A DNA stretch of 64,000 bases from positions 1-64,000 of the forward strand of contig BLAL01000315.1 in assembly GCA_015698045.1 (NCBI GenBank). The letters are read 5' to 3'. The translations under genes and the position numbers were made by a program. Positions 12,301 through 22,403 of the stretch are shown here, piece after piece (within the stretch, counting starts at the first letter, position 1; each line of letters begins with the position of its first letter). Origin of the DNA: Rhizophagus clarus (Eukaryota; Glomeromycota; Glomeromycetes; Glomerales; Glomeraceae). Below the pieces are notes generated by a model that worked only from the letters and a program-made list of their open reading frames with translations, had not been told where the DNA came from and did no database searches.

Positions 12301-12900
12301 GAGGTTTCGCTACTATGTCCTCAAATTTTAGAAATTTATTGACTAATTGGTATATTACTGAAGACAAGGTATCAAATGAACAAGAACCGGAAGAAAATGA
12401 AGAAGGTTTGTATTACAATTTTATAATAATAATATTTCCGCAATTATTAACGTAATTTTATTTATATAGCGATTTCATCTCCAGTGGATTTTATTACAAA
12501 TATTATCTTAAAGAGGAGCTTGTCCCGTCAGGATCGTGAAAATATCATGAAAAATTTGCCAAATTTCAAATCTGAGCTGCTTCTTTCATTTATGGACATT
12601 GGACAAAAGTCAGCTCTTATATATTCTCAAATGGGCTGGTATGAATTGGCGACATACACTATGGAAGAAAGCGATGGCGTCTTTTCCAAAGTACATCTTC
12701 ATATTGGTGACGTCGTAACAATACACGAGGAAGACAGTGGTGAATGTTATGCGATTATAAAAGGGATCTTCAAATACAAAGGCAATGATGATAAATATTA
12801 TGCCTTTATTACAATTGATTGGTTTGACAATATTAACAGAATTCACAACGTATTGAAATGTCCTCTTTTTCGCATTCAGACAAGCCAAGACATTCGCTGA
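9329..12900 (+). pseudogene. CMC (CACTA/Plavaka-type) transposase, one stop
   Basis: Five exons fit precise GT-AG junctions that keep frame: 9329-10424, 10513-11503, 11584-11965, 12048-12405 and 12470-12900 (about 1,085 codons). The N-terminus is acidic with three and more 19-residue repeats built on DDLEQRSDDDHIEQRS. The middle has features of Tnp2-like DDE transposases: an Asp-rich LDIYYDDFGTF motif, a later Asp in VTADLPQGND, and a CRTC zinc knuckle. The C-terminal part around VHLHIGDVVTIHEEDSGE looks like a BAH-type or similar beta-barrel, which is uncertain. One TAA at 9782-9784 interrupts the frame where neighbouring repeats have CAA (Gln); the rest is open. The start codon is tentative because the N-terminal zinc motif seen in the 22.4-kb relative is missing. 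I could not find terminal repeats, so the mobile unit is not delimited. Confidence 0.8.
9518..9790 (+). repeat. 57-bp in-frame coding repeats
   Basis: Direct repeats of 57 bp (19 codons) start near 9518, 9575 and 9632, followed by shorter variants. They encode Asp-rich blocks with repeated EQRS. Because the copies are nearly identical they show directly that the stop at 9782 replaced a CAA codon. Confidence 0.85.
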
Positions 12901-13855
12901 AGAAGAATCTTCCCGATATCAATAATTGACCACGTACAGAAAGTTCACTTTGTCTATGATACGAAAATTGATTTGTGGATAAAAAATAATTATTATTTTA
13001 CGGCTATATAGCTTTATTAGTAATATTATGTTAATAAATTTACAATATAAATATAAGTTTATACTACGTTTACTCATTAAATTCATTATTGTTTTAACAA
13101 TATCAAAATGATACAGTATCTTTTTTTTATTAAATAAATGCAACAATATCGTTTTGATATCGTTATGGTATCGTGACCGGTCCATTACTTATCACGTGAT
13201 AACGTGACTTTGTATTGATTATCCAATCAAAATCATTGTTTGTTTGTTAAAATATTCGCACGACGGTTATTTCTACTCCATTCTCTACATTTTACTGTAA
13301 TAACTTACATTTTAATATTGTCAGTCTATTTAAAATATTTCTTAATAATATTAACAATCATATACGCGTCTATTTTTTATTCCGGCGTAATCTCAACATT
13401 GAAAAATAGTTTATTCGACACCTTGACAGGTACAAAACAAAAAGTTATTTATAATAATATTAATTGTTTTACAAATTTTAGCTCTCGCTGTGCAAATATT
13501 GTTTAGAAATATTTTTTAACAATATAACAGAAATTCGGGATGTATTTTTTTATTTATTTATCTATTTATTATTATTTTTTTTTAAAAAAGAAAAATTTTT
13601 TAATAGTAGTGTATAATAATATTTGCGACGAAATTCGGACGAAATTCGGAATGTGCGCAAAGAAAGTTTCGGTATAGTATTATTTCCCCTCTTTTTTATA
13701 CTTGGAAATGCGATTGTTCTAGCGTCATAATGATATCGTCACATTAGCATTCGGAAAGAGAGATGTCTAAGTAATTTACCAGGCACGACCGTATCTTTAA
13801 TTTCGCAGAAACTTGCGTCGTAATCAGAAACTTATCAATTCAACATTTTAAACAA
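12901..13855. other. AT-rich gap after the transposase gene
   Basis: No gene is supported. An open frame at 13240-13506 is Ile/Leu/Phe/Tyr-rich and looks compositional. Scattered ATATCGT motifs at 13145-13180 and 13720-13740 foreshadow the satellites that follow. Confidence 0.5.
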
Positions 13856-13859
13856 GTTT

Positions 13860-14144
13860 CAAGATAATATTAGTGTCATAACGATATCGTCACGTTGTTT
13901 TATGTTAACCATCCGGTGAGAGAGATGCGAAACTTAATATTTTTTTTTTTTTTTGTAAGAATATATGAATTTTCTTTTTTTCTTTTCTTTTTTTTTTGTA
14001 AGGAACGTTATAATAACGTTTCTTCTGTTTCTTTTAGGTTCATCAATTCAACATTTTTAACAAGTTTCAATATAATATTAGTGTCATAACGATATCGTCA
14101 CGTTGTTTTATGTTAACCATCCGGTGAGAGAGATGCGAAACTTA

Positions 14145-14178
<34 letters not shown>

Positions 14179-14440
14179 TAAGAAATGTTATATGAATTTT
14201 CTTTTTTTCTTTTCTTTTTCTTTTTTTTTTGTAAGGAACGTTATAATAACGTTTCTTCTGTTTCTTTTAGGTTCAAGTGTTTCGGCTTAATTTAATCAGG
14301 TACGATCGTAACTTTAATTTCGCAGAGCTTGCGCCATAATCCAGACACTCTAATTCAACATTTTTAACAAGTTTCAATATAATATTAGTGTTGAACCGAT
14401 ATCGTCACGTTATTTTATGTCATCCTATCCAGAGATAGGG
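13860..14440 (+). repeat. Tandem repeat of about 208 bp
   Basis: Two long, nearly identical units place GTGTCATAACGATATCGTCA at 13873 and 14081 (208 bp apart), each followed by CATCCGGTGAGAGAGATGCG, a long T run and AACGTTATAATAACGTTTCT. A partial, diverged third copy has its landmark at about 14388, and an older one lies near 13719. Confidence 0.8.
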
Positions 14441-14639
14441 ATATTCTTCCTTTAATTACCGTAATTCGCAATATTTAACAATTAAATAACAATTAAAACA
14501 TCATAATTGTCATAATTGCATTATAAAAAATATATATATATTAATTAATTAATAAACAAATTAATTTAAACCAATTAAAATTGATTTAATTTATTGAATG
14601 TATCTACTACGTTTCATTATCATCCTGATACAGTTTAAA

Positions 14640-15050
14640 TGTCGTCACGATATTTCAATAAAATATTTAGCGATCTTAATGATACCATAACGACATAATT
14701 ATAATATCCTAACGATACATTTTCAACAACTTCACGATAATATTAATTTTTAAATGATATCGTGACAATATATTAAATGATATCGTGACGATATATTTAT
14801 GATAATCTTAACGATACATTTTCAACATCTTCACGATAACATCACAATTTCCATTTCAACATCATCACGACATCGAGACTATAAATCGATATAATATCAG
14901 AATGATATCAGAACGATATCAAATTTCAAATATCGCGAGGATATTGAAAAGGTATCGTTAAGATTATCATAAATATATCGTCACGATATCATTTAAAAAA
15001 ATTGTGATGTTATCGTGAAGATGTTGAAAATGTATCGTTAAGATATTGTG
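14640..15050. repeat. ATATCGTGACGATAT palindromic satellite
   Basis: A dense field of ATATCGTGACGATAT-like palindromes and TTAACGATACATTTTCAACA segments. The block at about 14775-14860 recurs inverted, with its two halves in swapped order, at about 14950-15045. The region could fold on itself. It resembles the subterminal repeats of CACTA elements and may belong to the transposase gene at 9.3-12.9 kb, but no matching left side was found. Confidence 0.65.
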
Positions 15051-15419
15051 GCGGATTTGAAGATTTCAGCAAAGTAAAATTAATCTTTATGACTGAGTTT
15101 TTTTTTTCATCTATAATCTAGGTAAAATAGGATGTCTCTATCTAGCATTTGTAACCTTACGTACAGCATATTTAAGAAACTAAGAGATAATATAGTTAAA
15201 GATGTAAAATTTACAGAAGTTGAGAAATATTTGTAAGGAATATATCAAAAAAACTTTTCTACTTACATGTCAAAATGACTGTTCTGTTGCTAATTGCTCT
15301 GCAACTGTAAAGCCAATGGTCTTTAAGTGAAGATTTTTTGTTGTGTTATCATAATTAAATGCTTCATCATTAATTAGAAGGATAAGCAACTAATTTAAAG
15401 TAAATTTGCCAGTAATTTA

Positions 15420-16110
15420 TGAAGAGATACCAAAGATATCGAACAAGAAATGGATATGGATAATGAGAAAGTAGGTATAGAAGAATCAGTCCAACTTGTT
15501 AACAGTAATAAGAAGTGTTATAAGCACTTTAATAAAGTGAAATAAGTTGTAGACATCTTTGTCACAAGAAGGTAAAGAAGGTAAAGAATAAAAACTCTCA
15601 TGTATTGAATAAACTCGTATGAGAATTAAGTGTTTGTGCTCCTAAATTTTTGAAAGTCAGAGAAAAGGAAAGCTTCTTTAAAAAATTACAGTATAAAAAT
15701 GAACAGGTTTACATAGCGCTCAAACTTTTTTAACTTTATACATCAAAATTGATAACGCTAAAAATAAACATGAAGTCTCAAATCAGAAGTTATATACATA
15801 TTACTTCTTTGGTGAAATATTATCATGATGCTTTGATCACCATAAAAAGACTATAAAAGATCACGAGGCTTAGAGACAAGTTAACGATGAAATTAGGAAT
15901 CAACTCCTGAAGAAGATAACAAAAACTATACTCTAGAAGAAAACAGTGCAGGCATAAAAAATTTATGACCTAATATAGGGCATGATAAAATACAGTATGT
16001 AAAGACGTTTATAAAATCACAAATTTACAAGTTGAGTTAGAAGAAAAATCAGAGAAATCAAATTGCAAAAAGTTGAAGGGTTTAAAATATTAATATCACA
16101 TAAAAGTATA
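15420..16110 (+). pseudogene. Relic of a repeated helical-domain gene family
   Basis: In scattered frames the plus strand reads NAKNKHEVSNQKLYTYYFFG (from about 15750), then RQVNDEIRNQLLKK and a KKTVQA-KIYDLI piece. These match in order a helical domain also present at 54785-55160 and 60060-60440. Many stops and at least one shift separate the pieces, so this is a dead copy. I recall this domain as common in Rhizophagus hypothetical proteins; its function is unknown to me. Confidence 0.45.
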
Positions 16111-16504
16111 AAAGTATAAAATAATTTTTGTGTTTTATTTAGCTTTTGTGAGATACTATAGCTTAAAATTATTGTGAAATTTATGTAATTTTAATATTTT
16201 AATTGATTTTTAACTAATTAGAAATTTTGCTAAGAACAAGTTAAAAGAAGATTATTATTCTATGGTATACTTTTATTTTATTTCTAAATTAACCTAAACT
16301 CCTTTTTTCACAAATTACTGATGTAAAATTATTTGAATTAATCAAGCAATAATCACAATCACGATATTCAAATTTATCTTTGTAAAAATTTTCAAACAAT
16401 ACCCTCATATATCTAATGTTTTCAGTAAATTTTAATTTCTAAATTAAATGTATATATATAGATATTTAACATTAATAATTGTGTACTTATATTAAGTAAT
16501 AAGT

Positions 16505-16650
16505 AACTTTACTTTATTATTATCCTTGATCTTTATTCTAAGTGATTCAACCGCTTGTTTAATTTCATCTTTGATAAAACAGATTAATCCTATTATACCC
16601 CCTCTGATTACACCAATGGTAGCAACTATTGGAAAATAATATTGAAAAAT
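16505..16650 (-). pseudogene. Short hydrophobic-segment fragment
   Basis: The minus strand encodes a stretch like PIVATIGVIRGGIIGLICFI followed by KDEIKQAVESLRIKIKD. This resembles a Gly-rich membrane-like segment plus amphipathic helix that I associate with repeated Rhizophagus proteins. It is too short to name. Confidence 0.25.
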
Positions 16651-17110
16651 TCTGGTAACTTTATAGTACATTTTTAAAAAATTTCACAAAAAAATTTTCT
16701 ATTAGGTATTCTATACAAACTCTTTTCATATGAACTGAACTCAGAAAATCTCTTAAAAAAAAATTTTTTATCAGATATCCCATACGAACTCTTTTCATAT
16801 GAACTCTTAGAAATAAAAAAAAATCTATTCATCAAAAATATCCTATACAAATCTTAGAAAATCTCTCAAAAAAAATTTCCTATCAGATATCTTATATAAA
16901 CTCTTTCCATATGAACTCAGAAAATTTTGCAAAAAAATTTTCTATCAGATATCCCATACGAACTCTTTTCATATGAACTCTTAGAAAATAAAAAAAAATT
17001 TTCTATTAGATACCCTATATAAACTCTTAGAAATCTCAAAAAAAAAAAATCTTTATTTATTAATAATATTCTATACAAATCTTAGGAAATCTATCAAAAA
17101 AAATTTTTTA
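16650..17110 (+). repeat. Minisatellite, roughly 60-bp units
   Basis: Repeated blocks of AAAAATTTTCTATCAGATAT, CCCATACGAACTCTTTTCAT and ATGAACTCTTAGAAAA recur in direct orientation, with units lost or shortened in the middle. No coding frame. Confidence 0.75.
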
Positions 17111-17171
17111 TCAGAGTTTAAAATAGTTTATAAATAAAACGTTATTATTAAAAAAATCTAAAAATCTACTA

Positions 17172-17830
17172 CAATTAACTCCCTTTATAGTCACCTCCGT
17201 TATAGTCACATTACCCTATATAGTCACCTTAGTTGAGTGTCCCAAAATTTTCATATACATGTATAAAAACTATCGTTTATAGTCACAAACTACCTATAGT
17301 CACTGTCACATCTTTTTTTAAAAATTTTATATATATGTGATTATAAAAAGATATTTATCAAAATATAATTATTTTATGATCTAATAATCAGATTTCAATA
17401 ATCTTTAGCTCATTAGGTTCATCTTATTGAAAGGAATCAGATGGTAGTAATTTTATAATGATTGGATTAATATTGACTGAGAAATTCGATTTTAAAGACC
17501 AGATTGGCATTTTTTATATGTAAAATTCACGTAATATTAAATATTTTAACTGTATTTTAATTATTACGGGTTCTAGTGATCAGATTTTAATGATCCTATG
17601 CTCATTAGAATCGTCTTATCGAGAGAAAGCTAATGGTTATAAATCCATAATAATTGGAATAATATTAACAAAATTACTATGATGTGAATATTTAACCAAA
17701 ATTATTACAATTTATAATTCTAGCCAAAATTACTGATTTAATTACAAGATTTTATTGCTTATAGTCACATCTCATTATAGTCACCAAATATAGACTGTCC
17801 CAAATATGTGACTATAGAGAGAGTTAACTG
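17172..17830. mobile_element. pogo/Tigger-type MITE, 659 bp
   Basis: The left end reads CAATTAACTCCCTTTATAGT and the right end, on the other strand, CAGTTAACTCTCTCTATAGT. Both are bordered by TA (17170-17171 and 17831-17832), as expected for Tc1/mariner-type insertion. TATAGTCAC recurs several times just inside each end. No transposase frame is present, so it is non-autonomous. The TIR style resembles pogo/Tigger ends. Confidence 0.8.
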
Positions 17831-17839
17831 TAATATATA

Positions 17840-18060
17840 ATAAGCCAATTAGCAACCAATCAGTTATCAATCTGATATGTGACCTATTGATAACTGGTAA
17901 ATCCAACTGTATACCAATCAGTCATCAATCAGTCATATGACTGGTTGATAACTGATTTTAAATTTATATCTGATTGATGATTGATTGAAAGAATCAGTCA
18001 TCAATAGATAACCAATCGGTTACCAATCAGTCACATGACCAATTGGTAACCAATTTGACT
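17840..18060. repeat. CCAATCAGTCA-type short repeats
   Basis: Many copies of CAATCAGTCATCAATC-like words in both orientations (for instance TGATTGATGATTGATTG against CAATCAGTCATCAATCAGTC) make the stretch partly self-complementary. It lies directly beside the MITE. No gene. Confidence 0.7.
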
Positions 18061-19005
18061 CCATTCGACCTGTGTTCACTAAAGAATTTGGCAAGTGTAA
18101 ATTAAAGTTGTTCTCATTCTACAAAACTTTGAAAGAGTTGGGTGAGATGCTGGAGAAATATGGGATTGTTAGCAGAGATATAACTCGTATTTCACAGTTT
18201 ATATCACATAAGTAATATCAGATTAAAGGGTTCTTTTTTATATATTTCAAGCTCACATATCATAATATAACCACCTATACCATCAATGAAAGCGCCCCAA
18301 ATTTAAGCTATGCATTAACAACATTCTCTGTAGAATAAAAAATATAGGTCCAGTTATAGATAGTAACAAAGCTATGTAGTGTAAGTACATTTTAACAATC
18401 TTACATATGGCTGTAAGTATTCTCAGTGACTTGCTAATCACACCTCAGGCAAATATAATTGGTGAAGAAAACATAGGCTATGTTGACTATGTAATCAAAA
18501 AAATTATCAGTGAGATGTTAGAGAAAATAATTTGCATAACTGAAGGCAAACAAAATCAGATGACTATAAGTATCAGCTAAAACTTACTACAATGTTGAAG
18601 TACTTGTGATGTAAGTATAATAAATTCTAGTAGCTTGCTATATGATAATTATGGGTTATTACTAACTTACTACTCTATTTCCCTCAGATGAATATAAATA
18701 TGAATAAGAAAAAAAGAAAGATTGATGAGGCATTTGATCCTGACTATGACTACGTCTATAGTATAGTTAGTACTGGAACTGACTGGTACTTTATTCTTCA
18801 CAGCACTGAGGGTATCTATAATACGAGCAGAACTGAATACCAAATTTCACTAACAGAAGATGCTCTCAAAGATGATACAAAATTGCGCAAGAGTGTAAAG
18901 AGGATTTTAGAAGTGATCATAGGATTATTAAAGGATAGAGCAATAAGTAGTGAGGAACCCGCAACTAAGAAGCATTGTATAGAAGAGATAATTAAGAAAA
19001 AATAA
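18060..19005 (+). pseudogene. Fossil of a Crinkler-like repeated gene
   Basis: The 3' exon (from about 18688) is open for 105 codons and encodes a conserved-looking tail: KKKRKIDEAFDPDYDYVYSI, STGTDWYFILHSTEG and LRKSVKRILEVIIGLLKDR. It follows a normal intron acceptor. Upstream, around 18430-18590, recognisable blocks of the same family include a TEGK segment that resembles the core of a PD-(D/E)xK nuclease fold. The gene is broken in several places and is best treated as a fossil. The family is expanded in Rhizophagus as I recall it. The tail alone could still be transcribed, but nothing here shows that. Confidence 0.6.
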
Positions 19006-19009
19006 TCAT

Positions 19010-19959
19010 AGACGTCATGTATCATGGACTACATCCTAAATATTTGTATTAATTTATATATTAATAAAAAAAATTGAATTTTGCAAGTATATATGATAAG
19101 CAAAAAAATATATAGTCATGGAACTGTTATTTCAGGGCTATAAACAATTTATTTATATCATAATCACATTTTAGCAAAATGTTCACGCTAGAGCTAATAT
19201 ATGTTCTAGTTCTAAAATACTCGTCTTGGTAAATGCATTATATAATGCACCTGGTCTATACTTTAAAAGAACTAAATTTGAATGATAGAGGAATTTCATA
19301 AGCAAGTTGTTCCTCCAAGCTTTTGATTCTTTATGCTCCCAAATTATTCCTAGTTATCACTGGAATAATTTAATTGGATTAGATTCTAGAGCAAAGATCG
19401 TTTATTTTTTTCTAGAGTAAATAGACTTATTCCTCCCATAACAGCAGATTTTACATTAATAATAAAGTTTTTATGAATATCTGCTCTAATTGCTAAGACA
19501 GATAAAGGCAAAATTAGAGCTGGGTGGTAGAAGTCAGCTAAGGGAGAACCCCGAACAATATATAAATATGTTAGATTTAAGTTTGCTTAATGATCATATA
19601 AAAAAAAACCCTATGTAAGACTTTTATTTGCTTATTTTAAGATAAAATTTTTAGTTGGTTAAATATTTAAATGCGTAGTTGAACTTATTTTTATTTCAGC
19701 TCAATAATTATATTTGCGTAGCAGAACCCCTTATTCGTATAACAAAGATTTTCATATATATATATAGAAAGAGAAAATTTTAATTTCACACGTATATCAA
19801 AAAAATTTTTTTACAAAAAATTTTTTTAAACTGATACTTCTTTTCTATTATTTTACATATTTAAACACAATATTGTATTTAATATTTATAAAAAAAATCA
19901 TGTTTTTATAATAATATTCTCATATTCTTATTTTTATTTGCTAATTTTACTCATATATA
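19010..19959. other. AT-rich gap, nothing recognised
   Basis: No gene, RNA or clear repeat could be supported between the fossil gene and the satellite that hosts the CACTA element. Confidence 0.5.
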
Positions 19960-20250
19960 AAATGAATTTTGGACAAATAAAATTGCCTTTTTATGTTTAA
20001 GTAAATTGTTCAGCAGTTGTAAAAGAATTGTATTTCAATTTTTATAATTCTAAGTATAATATTTGTGAAGATAATTATATTTTTTAAACAGTACTAACTC
20101 CAAAAAATTTTTTTTTTCTCTTTTAATTATAGGATATAATAACATCACTTTGGTCAAATGAAATTACTTTTTTTATGTTTAAAAAGTTGTTCAGTGATGT
20201 CGGATCTACCTGTGTATAAATTTTTATAATGATTGGACTAATATTTATAA
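19960..20250 (+). repeat. Satellite, period about 180 bp (left of CACTA)
   Basis: Units carrying TTTGGTCAAATGAAATT, TTTTTATGTTTAA and GTTGTTCAG start near 19968 and 20151. The second unit stops at 20250, where the CACTA element begins, and resumes at 31741. Confidence 0.7.
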
Positions 20251-20480
20251 CACTGGTCAAAATCAATACTATCGGGTACATATCGGGCGTCTATATATCA
20301 GTGACTAATCAGATACATATCGGGTTTTTATACATATCGGACACCCGATTTGTCACATCTCAAAATATGTCTAAAATTATAATTATCAAAGACCCCGATA
20401 TTTAAACTTTTAGTCCCCGATATGTTGGCTAATATATATCGGTTACCCGATATTTGTACGATTTTTTAAATGATAATAAT
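20251..20480. repeat. Left subterminal repeats of CACTA
   Basis: Motifs ATATCGGGT, ACCCGATAT and close variants occur about eight times within 230 bp of the left end in both orientations. The same motifs crowd the right end (31372-31740). In CACTA elements such arrays bind element-encoded proteins; which protein would bind here is unknown. Confidence 0.75.
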
Positions 20481-20779
20481 CGGATCACATGTTTGTTATT
20501 AGTCATTACGTATTTTCAAATTATAAATTAATCCTCTAATATATCTGATATGTAACAAATAAAATAGAAATACATTGTCTCGCATGCAGAACGGATTAGA
20601 TTAAATTTGTTTCAATTAAAGTTTTTTTAAAAATAAACGTAAACACAAATCAATTTTGAACCTAGCTTATTAAATTTTTGATTAACTTTTAATTAAACTG
20701 CATACAGATGATTGATTCAATTTATTATATAATCAAATAACATAAATCTATTTAAGACTAGATTTAATGAGTAAAAAGA

Positions 20780-20973
20780 AAATTATTGAATTATTTTGAT
20801 TTATGCTTTTTGGTTCTCTTTTATTTTGTTTTTTTTTTAGTTTTTCTCTTCTTTTCTTCTATTTGAATTAGAAAAAAAAATTATTGAATTATTTTGATTT
20901 ATGTTTTTTGGTTCTCTTTTGTTTTGGGTTTTTTTTAGTTTTTCTCTTCTTTCTACTATTTGAATTAGTTCTA
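20780..20973. repeat. Tandem duplication of about 97 bp
   Basis: AATTATTGAATTATTTTGAT through the T-rich TAGTTTTTCTCTTC block and CTATTTGAATTAG occurs twice in direct orientation (starts about 20780 and 20879). It covers the 3' end of the minus-strand gene, duplicating its last coding bases. Confidence 0.75.
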
Positions 20974-22090
20974 TTTGGGATTTCTTCTTTGTCTTTATCG
21001 TGGTTATCATCGGTATCATAATCGTATATCAGAATATCAACACTTGAACGGTTAAACTGTTTGAGCGACTCTTGATTTAAACACCAGTTTGGTGCATCCA
21101 TAGGTGGTACGCTAGATGCAGATATGTTGTCAGCTTTTTTAGGGTTTAAAGTTGGTGGTTTTTTCCTTAATAATTCGACCGTCAGTTCAATTCGGTCGTG
21201 TAATAATCGTAAAAGCTTAAATAAATAAATTACTATTAGTGTTTTTGATAAATAAACTAATAAAATAATAAATATACATACTGCAGAAGAACGCCACCAT
21301 TTATCATAAATGTATACTGATGTTGACTTTTCTTTAACGGCTTCTTCAATAACTTCACCATCTTCAACTACTGCAGGTCGGATAACAGTCCAATCTTCCT
21401 CAGGATCTGTTTCTTCCCACTCTTCCGAGTGGTAACCCGAATCTTTAAGAATTTTTACAAGGTCTCCTTCTGGATACCTGACAATATACTTATCTTTACC
21501 TTCTATCAAATAGTTTGTTGCTTTTGTTCATCTTTTTTTTTTTCTAGTAATGTAATTGATAGTTAACTACTAACTTTTCATTTCACATTAATTGAATATT
21601 TACTTACGTCTTGCATCCTCGAATTCTTTTTTGCCCTTCTCTTATCTTGTTTTATTCTTTCTTCTCCTTGATTTTTAATGTTATTCACACGATGCCAAGA
21701 ACGCCATCGTCCGTACAAAATTTTTAGTAACTTGCCGTTTGTAATATTATATTTTTTATTCATGAGCTTGTACAAAGGCGGCAATAGTTTTGTTACTATG
21801 TTTTCCTTTTGCTCTACCCAAGTCCGTTCCTCGTCTATTTTATAAGTATCTCTTAATTTCGAGTCTACCCATATATAGACTTCTTTCTATAGAATAATAG
21901 ATAAACGTAAATAGAATGAAAAAAAAACCATAAATGATAAATAAATAATAAATAATACTTGCTTTAATCGTTTTATACGAAGCAGCTGACGATGATCATG
22001 AGGAAGAGGAAGAGGAAGCGGAAGCGGAAGAGGAAGAGGAAGAGGAAGAGCTTACAGATTCCTGATCACTGTCCCTGTCCATCATTACTT
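20889..22090 (-). CDS. CACTA accessory protein, unknown function
   Basis: I do not recognise this family. On the minus strand a start at about 22083 opens with MMDRDSDQESV and a Ser-rich run, which has one in-frame TGA near 21997. After an intron (about 21963-21892) comes WVDSKLRDTYKIDEERTW and GRWRSWHRVNNIKNQGEE with a Lys/Arg-rich end; after a second intron an acidic part (GYHSEEWEETDPEEDW). A third intron (about 21282-21216) follows, then LLRLLHDRIELTVELLRKKP and a strongly basic tail ending at 20889. The hydrophobic stretch that a straight translation gives near 21.25 kb is this third intron. It runs opposite to the transposase and shares its upstream region, like a second CACTA gene. The junction near 21.6-21.5 kb is not resolved. 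Confidence 0.5.
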
Positions 22091-22403
22091 ATATTTCAGT
22101 TGAGTGCAAAACTTTGAATGAGAAGAAGAGTTTTCAGAACGCGAAAAGGTTGCATATTTATATAGATTTCAGGTGCAACTACGCGAACCTGATCCTGGAA
22201 AATTCCGAGGATTCCCTTACGCGAATCTGATTCTGAAGGTTTCCTCACGCGAATCTGATCAAACGCGAACCTGATCCTGATTACGCAATCCGATTTAAAA
22301 GAATTCAACGCGAATCTGATCCTGAAAGAATTATACTTCATTTGAATAGCTGTCTAAATATTCTAAACTTTTTCATATATTTTAGTAAATATATTTTAGC
22401 AAA

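Noticed and set aside
13240-13506. Hydrophobic ORF of 88 codons
   Set aside because: AT-driven Ile/Leu/Phe/Tyr composition, no neighbours in frame and no recognisable domain.
16650-17110. CRISPR array
   Set aside because: Repeats are imperfect, units are contiguous without unique spacers, and the sequence context is eukaryotic with introns.
21216-21282. Transmembrane segment in the minus-strand CACTA gene
   Set aside because: The hydrophobic run starts at a GTATGT donor and ends at a TTTAAG acceptor; it is a translated intron.
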